NCBI GenBank assembly: GCA_023525715.1
Contig: CM042013.1
Location: forward strand, 83,998,494-84,062,493
Origin: Cichorium intybus
Lineage: Eukaryota > Streptophyta > Magnoliopsida > Asterales > Asteraceae
Length of the DNA stretch: 64,000 bases
Reading direction: 5' to 3'
Shown: in pieces, positions 1 through 12,186 of the stretch
Position numbering within the stretch: position 1 is the stretch's first letter
How the letters are laid out: every line of letters starts with the position of its first letter
The notes under the pieces: generated by a model
What the model was told of the DNA's origin: nothing
Database searches by the model: none
What the model saw: only the letters and a program-made list of their open reading frames with translations
Program-made: the position numbers and the translations under genes

Positions 1-362
1 GACCTAAAAGCCTCTATTTATAGTTCTGGAAAATTAGAACCCGCGCCGCACAGAGCTCATAACCGCGGCGCGCGTAGTACCTTATCCCCGTTTTCTCGCA
101 GTTTGAATTTCTTCACCGCCTCATCTCTTTGACGTGGCGCGTCACGCACGTATGCATACCCGCGGCACGCGTGTTCAGACGACTGAAATTGACTTTATCT
201 TCAAAACTTCTTCATTTGTCCGCTTTTAACCCCTATTTATAACTATTCTTTGGAAACAAGCGCTGACACAAAAAGTGAGAATACAAATGCATATATGATA
301 TATTTTCACCAAGAATAGGGCTCAACAACGACTAAAATACTTGATATTACTAGGCGTTGTCA
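1..362 (-). repeat. Partial 3' LTR of the Athila-like element
   Basis: Matches 6240-6605 almost base for base and ends in the same GGCGTTGTCA. In element orientation the LTR starts at 362 (TGACAACGCC) and runs off the left edge. It contains two pairs of CGCG-N-CGCG palindromes (42-50/64-72 and 138-146/161-169), the second pair partly decayed. Confidence 0.9.
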
Positions 363-1375
363 AACACCCTACACTTGTGCCTTGCTTTACCCCAAGCAAG
401 AGAGTTTTTAACAGATTTTAACTAAGACTCAAATAATTTTGAACGTGTTCAATTTCAAAGCTTATTGCCTCTAGAGTTAGAGTGAAATAGTTTTTGAAAA
501 CATAACCAGAATATCCTTTGGAATTCATGACTTTCTAAAGAACCCTTCATTACAAATTTTCTGTCCATAATGAAGTATACGTACTCATTCAGATTCTAAA
601 GGCGATTATAGAACTATCCATGACTTTTGATATTGTCCGTGTAACGAGCTTTCAGAAATACCATCCTAGACCAGACGATCTTAGGTGGCAATGTGCATAA
701 GTCCCACCTATTTTAGGCTTACCGGCTCGAACAACAAAGGCCACTGATTGACAGTCCCTTCCTAAATTCCAATCTTCTAACTCCTAAAACTCAACTTATT
801 TGACTAAACTCATAGCATGATAACAAATAAATAGTATTTCTTGAAAAATACCAATGTTATAACATTCACAAACTATTCGTTTCAAAATTACAATCTATTA
901 AAAATTTTGAAAAAGTTGCTAAAATTTTTGAAAATTGATCATTTCCCGCAAAAATTTCAAAAAAAATTACTCTTTCGACCGTCCACACCCCACACTTAAA
1001 ACCGTACAACGTCCCCGTTGTACAAAATTATTTCAAAACAAGGGAGAAAGAGTTACCCCATAGACAGTTGACTGCTTGATAGAACTCCATTGTCACAGGT
1101 ACAAAAACCCGAACATTTCACGCTTCAGATTTCCAGGAGTTGTAGCGCAACAGTAAACATGCCGTTGGTCATAGCAAGTGGAGGGCGCACAATGACCCCA
1201 CACTTGCCTGAAACAACTCCTCCACAGATTCCCCATTCAGTATTACATGCATCACTCACAAACACTTTAAAAGCAAAAAGAAACAAATAACTAAATAAAA
1301 TATAAACAAATACAGAAATAAGATAGTGTCATAAGTTTGGTACAAAATCTCTAAAAAAGTGAAAAAGAAAATACA
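363..1375. other. 3' untranslated region of the Athila-like element
   Basis: Noncoding stretch between the ATHILA ORF-1-like gene and the 3' LTR. On the minus strand the last bases before the LTR include a GCTTGGGG motif, which the young Athila element also has just before its 3' LTR (58351-58358). A small plus-strand ORF at 1090-1290 has no recognisable features and is antisense to the element. Confidence 0.6.
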
Positions 1376-2472
1376 TCAATCATCCCAGCGTGTCCTGGAG
1401 GGACCCGCCTCATCGTCATGGGCTCTGGCTGGGAAGGGTCGTGGGTGTCGTCCCTGCTGAGAGGCCGTCTCCAATAATACCTCCCCGATCCACGCCAGCT
1501 GCTCCTCAATCTCGGTAACCCTGTCACCCAGCTCTCGAATGGCTGTCATCACATCTGACAGCTGTGGCTGTGGCTCTGCTGGTGCATCAACTCTTCGGCG
1601 TCGCCTCGCTGGTCCCTCCTCTTGGACATGGGCTGGTCGGGGTGCCCGTGGTGCCTCTATCGCCACCCTCATGTGTGTACCCACACGCGGCTGATGAATG
1701 AGACCCATATTCTCCAAATATCGGGGTGATGTGCGCGTGGGTGGTATCGACGTCAGGGTCGCCACGGTCGCAGCAGTGAGTAGACCATATGATCGGGCCA
1801 AGCGGGTAACGAATGCCTGCCGGCCATGGGGCTGCTGCTAGACACACCCGCTGCTCTAGTGGACAATGAGATCGCCAGTGCGTAGGGTAAATGAAGGAAT
1901 CTGGTGGGATCGAGAAGCGCCCACATAAACATCATGTCCTCCCCAGACACCTTCTCACCTTCTTGCTTCTGCATGACAGAAGTGGAGATGATACGGTGTA
2001 TAAGACGATGTAGCGGGTTGCGGAGTTGGCTCTCCCTGGCCGACCCCGCCTCAAATTGAACATTGGACAACGTGGCCCAAATAGCTGCATTGCGCTCCCA
2101 CTCGGGCTGGCCCTGGATACACGCCTGAAGAGAAGGCGTAAAGTGGCGGCTCTGCAGCTCCTCCTCTATGTATATCTTTGTGCGTCTCCCAAACTCCCGG
2201 AGATTGAACTCCCTGCTCACTCCCCCCAACCTGAAGCTGATCATCCGGGACCGTGCCTCCCGTGAGGCTGGTGCGTAATGAACAGTGGAAAGGAACTCCA
2301 GAAGAAGCTCCGTATAGACAACAACATCCCTATTGGCTATCAGCCTATCCCAACCGTGGCACGTGAATGTAAATCCTTTAGCAGACCAGGTATGGTGGAG
2401 AAATGGCTCAATCTCGGCCCAAAGCCCGGTCTGTGTAAGAATATCCCGGTCCAGAATGGTCGCCTCTAGCAC
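1376..2472 (-). pseudogene. ATHILA ORF-1-like protein, frameshifted
   Basis: Two overlapping minus-strand frames, 1753-2472 (about 239 aa) and 1376-1801 (141 aa), read as one broken gene. The first has the same layout as the intact ATHILA ORF-1 homologue at 55301-56785: an FLSTVHY-type motif (FLSSVEF there), a block on REFNLREFGRRT, and a late segment on LHRLIHRIISTS (compare ILKVTHRIIAS). A frameshift near 1800-1840 moves reading into the second frame, which ends in a basic, proline-rich tail and a coiled-coil-like IRELGDRVTEIEEQL stretch. The function of this family, often found in the env position, is unknown. The 5' end is unclear: upstream codons stay open to about 2530, where a stop appears, and no good ATG is visible. 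Confidence 0.7.
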
Positions 2473-3579
2473 CCGACGAGTAATCAGCTCATCTCTCCGT
2501 GCATATACTCCAGTGTACTCTCTAGAATCTCAGGAAACTGGAGGAATGGGTGATCACGCCTGAAAGCCATCTGCACAAACGAAAACCACACACGAATTTT
2601 TTTTTTTGCAATTTAAGTCCTTGTCTTCCCCAGACAGGCGCGGCGCGCCGTAGTTTGTCACGAAACCAAACCCCAAACTCATCGATTTTTGACCTATTTA
2701 AACTCGATCCAACACCACTACAAGGTAGCCTAACCACCGACTAGCCTCTCTAGGGTGTTGATTTTGCAAACAAAACACCCTACGAGCCAGCATTGCCGAT
2801 TTCTACGTTTTCTAGTTTTTGAAGAAATCATTCAATTTCGTGGCCTAAATGCTTGTAATAACTAGTGTAAATGAGTTAGGACGACATACCTCGATCGTGG
2901 TAATCAAAAGCATGAGAAAACTCTTGGTTGATCGAAGCTCTGTAGCGCGGCGTGGGGTTTGTGTGTGCGATGAGTAAAAACGACGTACCTTATAAAGGAT
3001 CTGACCGATCGTTTCTCGCGACATGCATATGGACGAACCGCAGCGCGCATGTCCCAAATCCAAACCCTGCGCATCGGATTGTTTTGCGAACCCGCATCGT
3101 GCCATACCTCTTGCTGCATCGTGGCTTTCAAAACTTCCAAAATCCTTTATGTGACCCCACACTTGCCTCGAACCAATAACACCTGCAAAGATGATTATAA
3201 TATTTTCCTAATTACTCCTAAGAAACACTATACCTAACCTATAAAGGATGGGTTGCCTCCCAACAAGCGCTAAGTTTAACGTCTTCATCCAGACGGCTGC
3301 TTCTGCTGCTACGGTGGATCGTACGCCCTCTTCCTTTGCTGATTTTCAGTCACCACCTTCCCTTTGTTGTCCACATGCTCCTTCAGCTTTCCTGGATCAA
3401 ATGATTTGCCGGTTTCTCTGCTGCTGCCTGGTTGTCATTTCCTGATTACTTCCCGCGAATGCTTGGAAGTAGCTTCCTCCAAGCTCGATCCTTCCTTCTA
3501 TATCTCTTCAAGATCATAGGCTTAACATGGAGTGCGCCCAGTGATTGTTTTGCAAATCTCATTTTGCTAGTGTCTCGCG
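2473..3579 (-). other. Noncoding spacer of the Athila-like element with GGGAGGCAACCC motif
   Basis: No gene recognised. Minus-strand GGGAGGCAACCC at 3250-3261, preceded by AGCGCTTGTT, matches the motif at 54439-54450 in the young Athila element, again between the first ORF and the ATHILA ORF-1. This marks homologous architecture even though the coding parts differ. Confidence 0.6.
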
Positions 3580-4534
3580 TAGGGATGTCATCGGGTCCAG
3601 GACCGGACCGACCCGGATCGACCCGAGTTTGGAACCGACCCGTTTTGAGGTGAGATGTGGAACCGAGAACCGGACCATATAGAGTACCGCCGGTTCCGGG
3701 TTTTTCCTCGGTTCGGTTCCGGTTATCCGGTTCCGGACCGGGTAGAACCGGAAAGTCATTATAGCGAAAATATACGAATCGGATTAGACTTGGTCTCTGT
3801 TAATCACAAACAGGTAAGACTTGGTCTCTGTTTTCACGGATGAATTCTCAGAAACCACACACAATACATGAAATCAGATTTGACAATATATGAATCTGAT
3901 TAGAAAAAAAAACCCCAGTCTTAAATCGGGTTGGCAATATAGGTAATCAGATTTTAATCAAACAGGTAAGATTTGGTACAAGTTAATCAGAAATCAACTC
4001 GTTCATATACACCCATTCATGATTACAGATTAATGTATATATGATTACAGATCAACTCGTTCATATACACCCATTCACGTCCAATTCTTAGAAACCAATT
4101 ATCGATCAACTCGTTCATATACACCCAGAAAACTAAAGAAGCAAGGACAAGATACTTACGATAGGTTCTGATTAGAGAGTAAACCCAATTCTCCTGCACC
4201 ATTGTTGTTCGTCTGTGTAAAAGCTGAAGGTCGTGAAGGGTGATCGAGATTTGACTTGGGAACGAAGGGTGAATGTGTGTTGATCGGTTCATACGTGTGC
4301 GAGATTTCCTTCCGTAATCGGTATCAGATTCCATTATGACCTTTCATCTCACCGGGGCGGGTCTGGGAATTTCCATGAACCGGTTGGAACCGAACCCGTA
4401 GAACTGATTACCCGATTGAGTGTCTTATCAGAACCGGGAACCGAACCATTATTGTCTAGATGGGGCCGGGTCGGTCCGGGTCCAGGTACGGGTCTCGGGT
4501 CGGTTCGGTTCTTGGGTCCCAATTAACATCCCTA
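3580..4534. mobile_element. hAT-type non-autonomous DNA transposon (MITE-like, 955 bp)
   Basis: Terminal inverted repeats begin TAGGGATG and end CATCCCTA. The flanks carry a perfect 8-bp target duplication GTCTCGCG (3572-3579 and 4535-4542), diagnostic of the hAT superfamily. Subterminal DNA is rich in GGACCCGG/ACCGGTTCCG-type repeats. Inside, ATCAACTCGTTCATATACAC occurs three times between about 3995 and 4130. No transposase ORF. The insertion cuts the acidic ORF of the host retrotransposon, whose frame stops at the first bases of this element. Confidence 0.9.
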
Positions 4535-5516
4535 GTCTCGCGTGCCATCTGCAGTTTGCAATTTTAGCTTGCAGTACCAATAAAGATTTTCCAATCGAAT
4601 GGGATCGGAAGGCAACATATCGGGATGCTTCCATATGTCCTCATCAATGGTATTAATAACATCTAATTTTCCATTCATGAATGGAGCATGAGTGTCAAAC
4701 AAATCATGTTTATTGTTTTCAAAGACCAAATCATTGTCATCATCTTCTTGGTCATCGTCCAACAGGTGGATTAGTACCAAGAGTGAGCGACTGGTTTTAT
4801 CTGGTGATGGTATAAAGTCACCCATCACCATATCTTTATTTTCAAAATGTTCAAAATTTTCAAAAATTATAGGTTCAGGGGTAGTATTCTCATCTACACC
4901 CCCTTTCCCCAATAGTATCAACACTTTCAACAATTTCGAGAGTTGTTGGGCTGGGGTCTGTACTGTCACTTACAGCCCCCTCCTCAACTTCCTCTTCGAC
5001 CAAATTGTATGGTGATGGTATAGATTCACTTATCACTAGATTAACATTCTCAACATTCTCAAAAATATCAAAAGTTGTTGAGTCGGGGGTAATATTGTCA
5101 CCTACAACCTCTTCCTCAACAACCGTTTCGACCATCTCAGTGGTCTCTTGACTTTCCCAGGGTGCATGTCCTTCCATTTCATGTTCAGGTGATGCAGGTT
5201 CACACACATTATCATGGGTATAAAATTCACTCACCTCGGGTTCTGGATAGGGTGGCGGACATTCTCTAATTTTCTACAACTTATTTAATGAATCTTGCAA
5301 TCTTACAAGAGCATCGGCCTGATCCTTCTGCATTTGGCAGGTATTAACTATGAGTTCCAAGAGTTGGGCCCAAATTGCAGAATTTTCAGGTTGAGATGAC
5401 TCCTCGGTCCGCCATCCATTGTCATCGAATGATCCATTGTTGCAATCCTCCTCATAATAGTTGTCGGTCGGATTTTCATAATACTCATACTGATCCGGGT
5501 ACATGTAATCGCCCAT
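4532..5516 (-). pseudogene. Acidic orphan ORF in the gag position of the Athila-like element, broken
   Basis: A minus-strand reading frame starts at an ATG at 5516 (MGDYMYPDQ) about 90 bp after the primer-binding site, where gag normally sits. It continues to 4535 with one in-frame TAG near 5273, a frameshift in a G-rich run near 4900, and an abrupt stop caused by the hAT insertion. The product is highly acidic (runs such as DDDQEDDDND) with no gag motifs, zinc knuckle or protease. Two related modules are visible: one around FDIFENVENVN...SIPSPYN and one around FENFEHFENKD...FIPSPDK, about 80 residues apart. I do not recognise the family. Confidence 0.55.
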
Positions 5517-5606
5517 TATGAGGACGTACACATACCAGAAATCAAAAACAAAAATCAAACATCAAAATAAAAAAATACCACTGATCGTTTATCCTAAGTG
5601 CACAAC

Positions 5607-5624
5607 TCCCCGGCAACGGCACCA
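5607..5624 (-). other. Primer-binding site (tRNA-Asp type)
   Basis: Minus-strand TGGTGCCGTTGCCGGGGA, five bases inside the LTR, complements the 3' end of plant tRNA-Asp with one mismatch. It sets the element's orientation and class (Athila/Tat group). Confidence 0.85.
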
Positions 5625-5629
5625 AAATT

Positions 5630-6605
5630 TGACACGCAATGGTCGTCGTGCGGTCAAAAATAAGAAAATAAAACCTCACTCTCAGTAGTACAGTGGTAGT
5701 CAGGGTCGATCCATAGGAGTTTCGTGGTCAAGACAAGACGATAGCTTACCAACTGTAGTGTCACGCTACAGCCAGAGGGACTAACTTCTACTTTCCCAAA
5801 AACACACAAAAACCTCAAATCCAAACCAAATCCAAAACAAAACATAAACTAAATGAAACTTAAACTAAAACCTACTTAGGTTGCTTACTGAAATCAGAAG
5901 TAAGATTCAGAATCAGAAACAAACAAGATCAATCCAAAAGCATCCAAAGCAATAAAGCATAAATAAAGGTAAATAATGCAAACCAACATGAACTAAATGA
6001 TTAACTTGATTAAACTTCAATCCAGAAGGTTCAAAACAGTAACAAACGAAATTCAGAAGCTTTAACCTAATGCTAATGGTTGTCACTATCCAGAAACACC
6101 AAGCTACAAGCTTAAAACAACTAGACTAATATTGAAAGCAAGTGAAAAACATAAAAATACCACAATAGGCTGCTGAAATCTCGAAATTTGAGTCAAAGTC
6201 GTCGTAAGTCCACCTTAGGGTCTGATCTTCGCCCCCTAAATTCAACCTAAAAGTCTCTATTTATAGTTGTGGAAAATTAGAACCCGCACCGCGCAGAGCT
6301 CATAACCGCGATGCGCGTAGTGCCTTATCCCCGTTTTCTCGTAGTTTGAATTTCTTCACCGCCTCATCTCTTTGACGTGGGGCGTCGCGTACGTATGCAT
6401 ACCCGCGGCGCGCGTGTTCAGACGACTGAAATTGACTTTATCTTCAAAACTTCTTCATTTGTCCGCTTTTAACCCCTGTTTATAACTTTTCTTTGCAAAC
6501 AAGCGCTGGCACAAAAAGTGAGAATACCAATGCATATATGATATATTTTCACCAAGAATAGGGCTCAACAACGACTAAAATACTTGATATTACTAGGCGT
6601 TGTCA
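5630..6605 (-). repeat. 5' LTR of the Athila-like element (976 bp)
   Basis: On the minus strand it starts TGACAACGCC and ends in GTGTCA. A TATA-like box (TATAAATAG, minus, about 6257-6266) lies downstream of the palindrome pairs. The solo LTR at 13466-14554 is a diverged member of the same family. Confidence 0.9.
6285..6412 (-). promoter_or_regulatory. Two paired CGCG-N-CGCG palindromes in U3
   Basis: Pair 1: 6285-6293 and 6307-6315, centres 22 bp apart. Pair 2: 6381-6389 and 6404-6412, centres 23 bp apart. Some members have lost one or two bases of the consensus, mostly by C-to-T type changes. They lie 20-150 bp upstream of the TATA-like box in element orientation. Confidence 0.55.
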
Positions 6606-7016
6606 GGGCACATGTTAATAATTAACATCAAACAATAAAATCACACATTTAGGATCAAAATTGAATTAACTAATTAATCCTAATTATCCATGCATAATCA
6701 AATGATAATAATTAATTACCAATTAAATATTCAAATCATGTGAGGACACATGATAATGATTAATTTAATTCAATTATCCTAAATAAATTCAATATAATTT
6801 AAACAATTAAATCATCAATTTCCTAAAAGAAATAAATTTAAAAATTCGAATAAGGTTAAAATAAATAAATCCCTTTTGGAGATGATTACCAAAATATTTT
6901 AAAACAACTTAAAATTTTAAAATCTCCAAAAATTGCGATTTATCCTCCCCTTATGCAATTTTCGAAAATCATATACCAAGAAAATAAGCATGCAGTGCAA
7001 ATATCAACTAAGCATA
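6606..7016. other. AT-rich unassigned stretch, probably internal remnant of a minus-strand copia element
   Basis: No coding signal. It adjoins a minus-strand iMet primer-binding site at 7017-7029, so it is plausibly the 5' untranslated internal part of that element. Nothing else recognised. Confidence 0.35.
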
Positions 7017-7790
7017 GGCTCTGATACCACTGATAGGTTTTCTACTACCCTAGAACAGGCAAACATGACAGCAAAAACATACAAAAATTATAACGCAAGT
7101 AACATTTACTAAAACCTACAAGGAAATTACTTATTGCATATTTACAACTACAAGAAGGTTTAAGTGTACCAACCTTTAGTAAAACCGATTTGCTTGAAGA
7201 ACCCTTTGAGAAAGTCGAAATCCCCAAATGCTAAGGAAGGTAGTATCCAAAAGAGAATACATCTAATGAATCACACCCAATTAGTCCAAACAATTAGGTT
7301 AATTAGGTTATTAAGAAAAGCTCGCTATAAAACCTTGGAGAAGGATTATAGATTCTGTTTGAGAGAGAAGAGAAAAACTCTAGAGGAATATCACTCTGAA
7401 GACAATTGGTTTTTATAGCTTCCAAGGGTGTTTAAAAGATAAACCTTATTTGAATTCAAACCGGATAAACCTTTTATATTTAAATTCAAACCCTTTAGCT
7501 GCCATATATAGTTGGCGATTTAATAAGGATAAATCTAAAATCGTCCAACATATATTCCCCAACATTATCCATTGCTCAACTATTGAACAATTACAATTCA
7601 GCCCATGCACTTTTAATTAATCCCAAATTAATTCTAATTAATTCCAAACGAGTTTCTAATTAATTTATCATCACATAATAAATTAATAAACTATTTACTT
7701 ATCTCTCTCTATTAATCTTAATACCATTTGGACTACTGAGGGCAACCCAAAAAGGACCCTGCTATTGATGGAAGATCCTTACTAATTTAG
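7017..7790 (-). mobile_element. Copia-type primer-binding site and LTR remnant
   Basis: Plus-strand GGCTCTGATACCA (7017-7029) is the complement of the iMet-tRNA primer-binding site TGGTATCAGAGCC. The adjoining LTR begins at 7031 as TGATAGGTTT, which reads ...CTATCA on the minus strand. The LTR's other end is not clear and is placed only approximately before 7800. Confidence 0.5.
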
Positions 7791-7799
7791 TTTTGATCT

Positions 7800-8173
7800 T
7801 GTACACTATTCCAATAGTTGCCTCCCTTGGAAGATCCACGTTTTGCTGAACGTTTTGACATCATTGGATTGGGGGAGATTGTTGGGCTGATCAGCATCAG
7901 CATATCATCAGAGAAAGCATATTGTTTGTTTATTTATGTAATGTTTGTAGTTATCGTGTATTTCCATAGTTATCCTGTTTATAGTTGGTGCTATCCCTGA
8001 TTTGTAGGGATACACCCGATTTATAGCTTTACTCGTGTATAAGTATAGCGGCTAGGGTTCTTGTAAAGGTATCGATATACCACTTATTCAGATCTCAGTG
8101 TGAGATCAATATATCTTTTTTCTGTATGAAATACTTCGTGTTCTTATGTGTTGATCTTGTTTGTGTTCTAACA
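7800..8173 (+). mobile_element. 3' end of a Ty1/copia element with its LTR (7880-8173)
   Basis: A purine tract ATTGGGGGAGAT directly precedes a 294-bp LTR that starts TGTTGGGC and ends CTAACA. About 80 bp of internal sequence remain on the left, truncated near 7800. The LTR has a TATA-like stretch near 8037. Confidence 0.75.
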
Positions 8174-9154
8174 CATATGCATGCCTTGTAATGAGTTAGC
8201 GAGGCCCATCTCATAGCATTTTCCTAACATGACCACTAAGGTCCAAAACTTGAATAAATTCCATGAATGCTTGAGCCACATACAAGTCGAAACCCATCCT
8301 ACATCTATGCATATGAAGGATGACCTCAAAACAAATTGTATACTAACAAGGTTTTCATGAAGTGATTTCCAAAATCTACACATTTCATATGTAACACATT
8401 AACCAATCAATACACATAACTTTAATATAATTAATTTATGGTTTTATCACACATTTGCCATAAATAGATTGTAAAAACATGTACTTATGGAGAATTACTC
8501 ACCGTAATTCTTAGCATAAACTTCCTTCACTTCTAGACACCTTGTGGTACATAGTGGTCACATAAAGAAATGCATTTTCTAGGATTTCACTTTCTTCTTA
8601 ATCGATCAAGCCCCTTATTAAGTTCTTATTGGTAAAAATGTGGTTTTATTCTATTTATAAATCATCCATACAATCACAGAAGAGCATAGTAGAAAATTAG
8701 ACTTGATTTGGACATCGTGTGTGAAAGTTACAAAAATGATTTTTCTTCTTAGTCTTTTACTCGACTAATTCAAGATTCAAAATAAGAGTGATTTGATCGA
8801 GTCAGAAGGCCGATGACCCAAAATCGTGATATCTTTCTAGTCAAGTCCCATATGCATGTCTAATTCACTTCTAGGCTTGGTTCGTTTAGTTTTAAATGCT
8901 TTTATTGACTCATTAACATATCTACAATATTTAGATCCATTTAAATCACTATAACACCCTGATTAAAACGATTTAAGTGACAATTATGATGATATTTAAG
9001 TTTTAGAACAAAACAACAATGAACAGTAATCACACACTTGATTTTAGGTTCAAAACAACTACAACACTTTTAGTAACACTAGATCATCATCAATTGGACT
9101 TATCATCAACTTAGTAAATAGGTTTTGATTAAAAAACAAATGCTAATGGATCAA
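8174..9154. other. Unassigned intergenic sequence
   Basis: No ORF, repeat structure or motif that I can support. Confidence 0.5.
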
Positions 9155-10841
9155 TGTAACATCTTATTTTTTATCGTTTAAAATAATGATACTAAATAAA
9201 TACTTTATTTAATTAAAACAATCACTAAAGCCTTAAACTAAAATTCATCAGAGGGATAGGTGTTACTAAAACATTAAATTTATAAAAACATTTAACATTA
9301 TAAAACATGAAGTTGAAGACTTTAAACTTCACTCAACCAGTAGAAGCTCGAGGTAGTCAGGCCGGTTTTTTTTTCAAATATCCCCGTTAAAAAAATCCTA
9401 AAAATGTTAAATATCAATGGGTAAGTGAATGCTTAGTAAGCACACATATCTACACACACGTTCATATGACATGTAGCACATAACAAGTAGTGTTCCTAAC
9501 GAAGAGGTAGGGTAACTGTCATTCTCACACAGAGGAACTGTCGTTGTCACACCTCACGGAGAGGATGGATAATTGTCATTCTCACACAGAGAAACCGTCG
9601 CTGTCATACCTCATAGAGAGGCTGGGTAATTGTCCTTATCATACAGAGAAAATATGGTTGTCACATCTCACGGAGAGGCTAAGTAACTATCATTCTCACA
9701 TAAAGAAACTCTCATTGTCACACCTCACGGAGAGGTTGGGTAACTGTCATACATAACATATTGGCACATACACACGTAGGAACATAAAGACACGTATAGA
9801 AAGTGAAACTCACTCGATCACGCGATGTTTGAATAATACCATGGGTGTAAACTAGATTAAATCCCACTTGTCATCCAATATACAATACCAATATCAACTA
9901 CTTAGTTCATATTTCGACTTGTTACTTAATAATACTTTACATGATATTCATTTTAGTTTCCCTTTCGAGACAACAGTCTGTTCATAGACCATTATACCCC
10001 TCTTAACCCCATAATTGTAGGATTATTATTAATTTATGTTAAACTAAACACTTATAGCTTTTCATAGATATAAGGCACATCTTTAAATGATACCCGACTG
10101 ATTTATTATGCATTTTACAACTTGACACTAGAATTTACCCATTTTCTGGACCATGTTGCAAGGTTTGCAACTTTCATCCTAGAGGGGATGAGATTTAGGT
10201 ATTAAAAATTTATTGGATCAACTAAACACCAATAAAATACTACAAGTCCTAACCTCATGCAATTGGAATATTCAAGAAGTTTTGATGAAATTTTCAAGAC
10301 AACTATAGCAAACAACCATCTTCCTGGACCATACTGTGAAAAATGCAACTTTTACCCAACTTGGTGATGGAATCAAGCTTAGCTCATTTTAGGAATGAAA
10401 CTAGACAATCTTCCTAAACTGTAGACCAAATTACATGTGAATTCGAGTTCCCAATAATTAACTATGAAATTTTCAAATAGACTAATGCCATGAGTGGATA
10501 CCCTGAACCAGTTTGCGAAGATTGCCATTTCTACTATACTTATAGCTTGAAATAGGTCAAGCACTTTGGATGGAAAGAACTAAACTTCCATACCTTTCCA
10601 GGGGCATAAAATTCAGACAAATTAGGTGCTCCATTGATTTTATACGATTTTTGAAAGACAAGGGACAAATTTCATGATTTCTCACATTACCAACTTCAAG
10701 TCTACCTTTCACCCCATCCATTAAGTCCTTAATTCACTTCTTTTGACCAAGGTTTATAAAAAAATTAGAGTAAATTACAGTTTTGGTCCCTATGGTTTAC
10801 CACTCTTTTTAGTTTTAGTCTAAGTTTTTTTTATTTTCATA
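9155..10841. mobile_element. Probable Ty3/gypsy LTR fragment
   Basis: Starts TGTAACATC, the same type of start as the LTRs at 19097, 48055 and 49793, and carries an internal tandem repeat. It has no matching partner in the window, and its far end seems to have been cut by the long-TIR element at 10842. The sequence from 18745 to 19096 may be its continuation. Confidence 0.45.
9502..9750 (+). repeat. 57-bp tandem repeat, about 4.4 copies
   Basis: Unit starts at 9502, 9559, 9616, 9673 and 9730: spacing is exactly 57 bp each time. The unit contains GAGAGG...GTAACTGTCATTCTCACA...CACCTCACG. Because 57 is a multiple of three, the array makes an open frame with a 19-residue repeat, which I regard as a by-product rather than a gene. 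Confidence 0.9.
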
Positions 10842-11345
10842 CTGGTGGTGGTCCCTATGGTTGCAAAAAGCTTATACTATTGGTCCCTGGTCCATGTAAA
10901 AAAAGACTAAAATACCTTTTATAATTTCTTTTTTCTTTTTCATTTAACCTATTATATATTTAATTAATTAAAAAAAATAAAAAATACACCTAACCCAACC
11001 CCACCCCACCTTCAATCGGCCTTGTTATTTTTCTTCCTTTGTGATTTAGATTTCTCGACAGGTTTAAATGGCAGTTATGGTGAAAATCCGGTTGATGCTT
11101 CTCCAATGAGCATCTTGTTAGGTGATAAGGGATTCACGTTTAATGGATACATCTTTTCTCTGTCTTCATTTTATTTAGGGGAGAATTTCGTGTATACCCT
11201 TCTTAAAGATCAAAATATCGTATTTACCCGGTCTTAAATTTTAATATCGTATTTACCCTTATTAAGTTTCAAAATATCGTATTTACCCAAATTGTAATTT
11301 TAAACCATTTTTATAATTTTATAATCAATTTTTATATTTAATAAT

Positions 11346-12186
11346 CATTATAATCTAAAATAAATAACTAAATTGACTTGTATACCCTTGCCCTATTTGA
11401 CATAAAAGGAATTGACTTTTTTACCCATTCATTTCCTATCAATTCACGTAGACAAATCACGTAATTCCTATCAATTCACGTAGACAAAATCACGTAATTG
11501 AGAATTCACGTACAAGAACCCTTGCCCTATCGATTACAACTTAGAGCCAATATACAGCGGTCAAGAATTAACGCTACATTGCTGCATACGATCAAGAATT
11601 AACGCTATATTGCTGTCGGCCTGTGTTCATCTTCAAGTTCATCAATTGAAGACATATCGTTTTTAGCCTCTAACAGTAACGGTATGACTATAGATATCGA
11701 CTATTTATGTGGTTTAATTGGAAATTTTTACTTGTTATAGTGTAGATTGCATGCTGTGAATAGAGATTAATGATAGAAACTTATGTGTTTTGATTACTCA
11801 ATTCTGATTCCTAACGTCTTGATCGTTCTGATTTTCAATTTTGATTAAAAATTTTGTCCGTTTGATTACTCATTTAGTAATTATGCCGATTGATTATTTT
11901 CATCTTGAATGGAATATATTTCTGTACTTTTCCATGACACTGACGATTTCTTGAATAACAACAAATTAACAGATGTTTCGAATGGCGAAAAATTAATAGA
12001 TGAAATATTGAATGCTAAAGGATCAACAGATGACAACATCATCGACTGCACTGAAAAGTTAAAGTTATTTACCCTCAAGCCTGCTTCCAAGTATTTGAAT
12101 TGAGTTAAAAGCTTAACTGTTATATTCACATGTAACATTCACAGGAAGACACTCTTGATGTCATATCTAGACCGATATAGGAGAAC
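11346..12186. other. 5' region of the MULE
   Basis: Between the left TIR and the mudrA start. It shows two short tandem duplications: CAATTCACGTAGACAAA near 11450-11490, and a CAAGAATTAACGCTA-type unit near 11560-11610. A 64-codon ORF at 11909-12103 is unassigned and could be an upstream exon. Confidence 0.5.

Larger units (their letters stand above)
1..6605 (-). mobile_element. Non-autonomous Athila-like LTR retrotransposon (3' LTR truncated by window edge)
   Basis: Direct repeats at 1-362 and about 6240-6605 are near-identical and are the two LTRs. The primer-binding site next to the right LTR reads on the minus strand, so the element runs right to left. The internal 5.3 kb holds an acidic orphan ORF, a noncoding stretch with the conserved GGGAGGCAACCC motif, and an ATHILA ORF-1-like ORF. 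No reverse transcriptase, integrase or recognisable gag is visible. It carries an hAT-type insertion at 3580-4534. The right flank starts GGGCA; the matching target duplication lies outside the window. Confidence 0.85.

Noticed and set aside
3432..4656. Several short frames over the hAT-type insertion
   Set aside because: They overlap GC-rich subterminal repeats of the MITE and have no coding features.
9544..9756. 70-codon plus-strand frame with a 19-residue repeat
   Set aside because: By-product of the 57-bp tandem repeat; no start context or homology.
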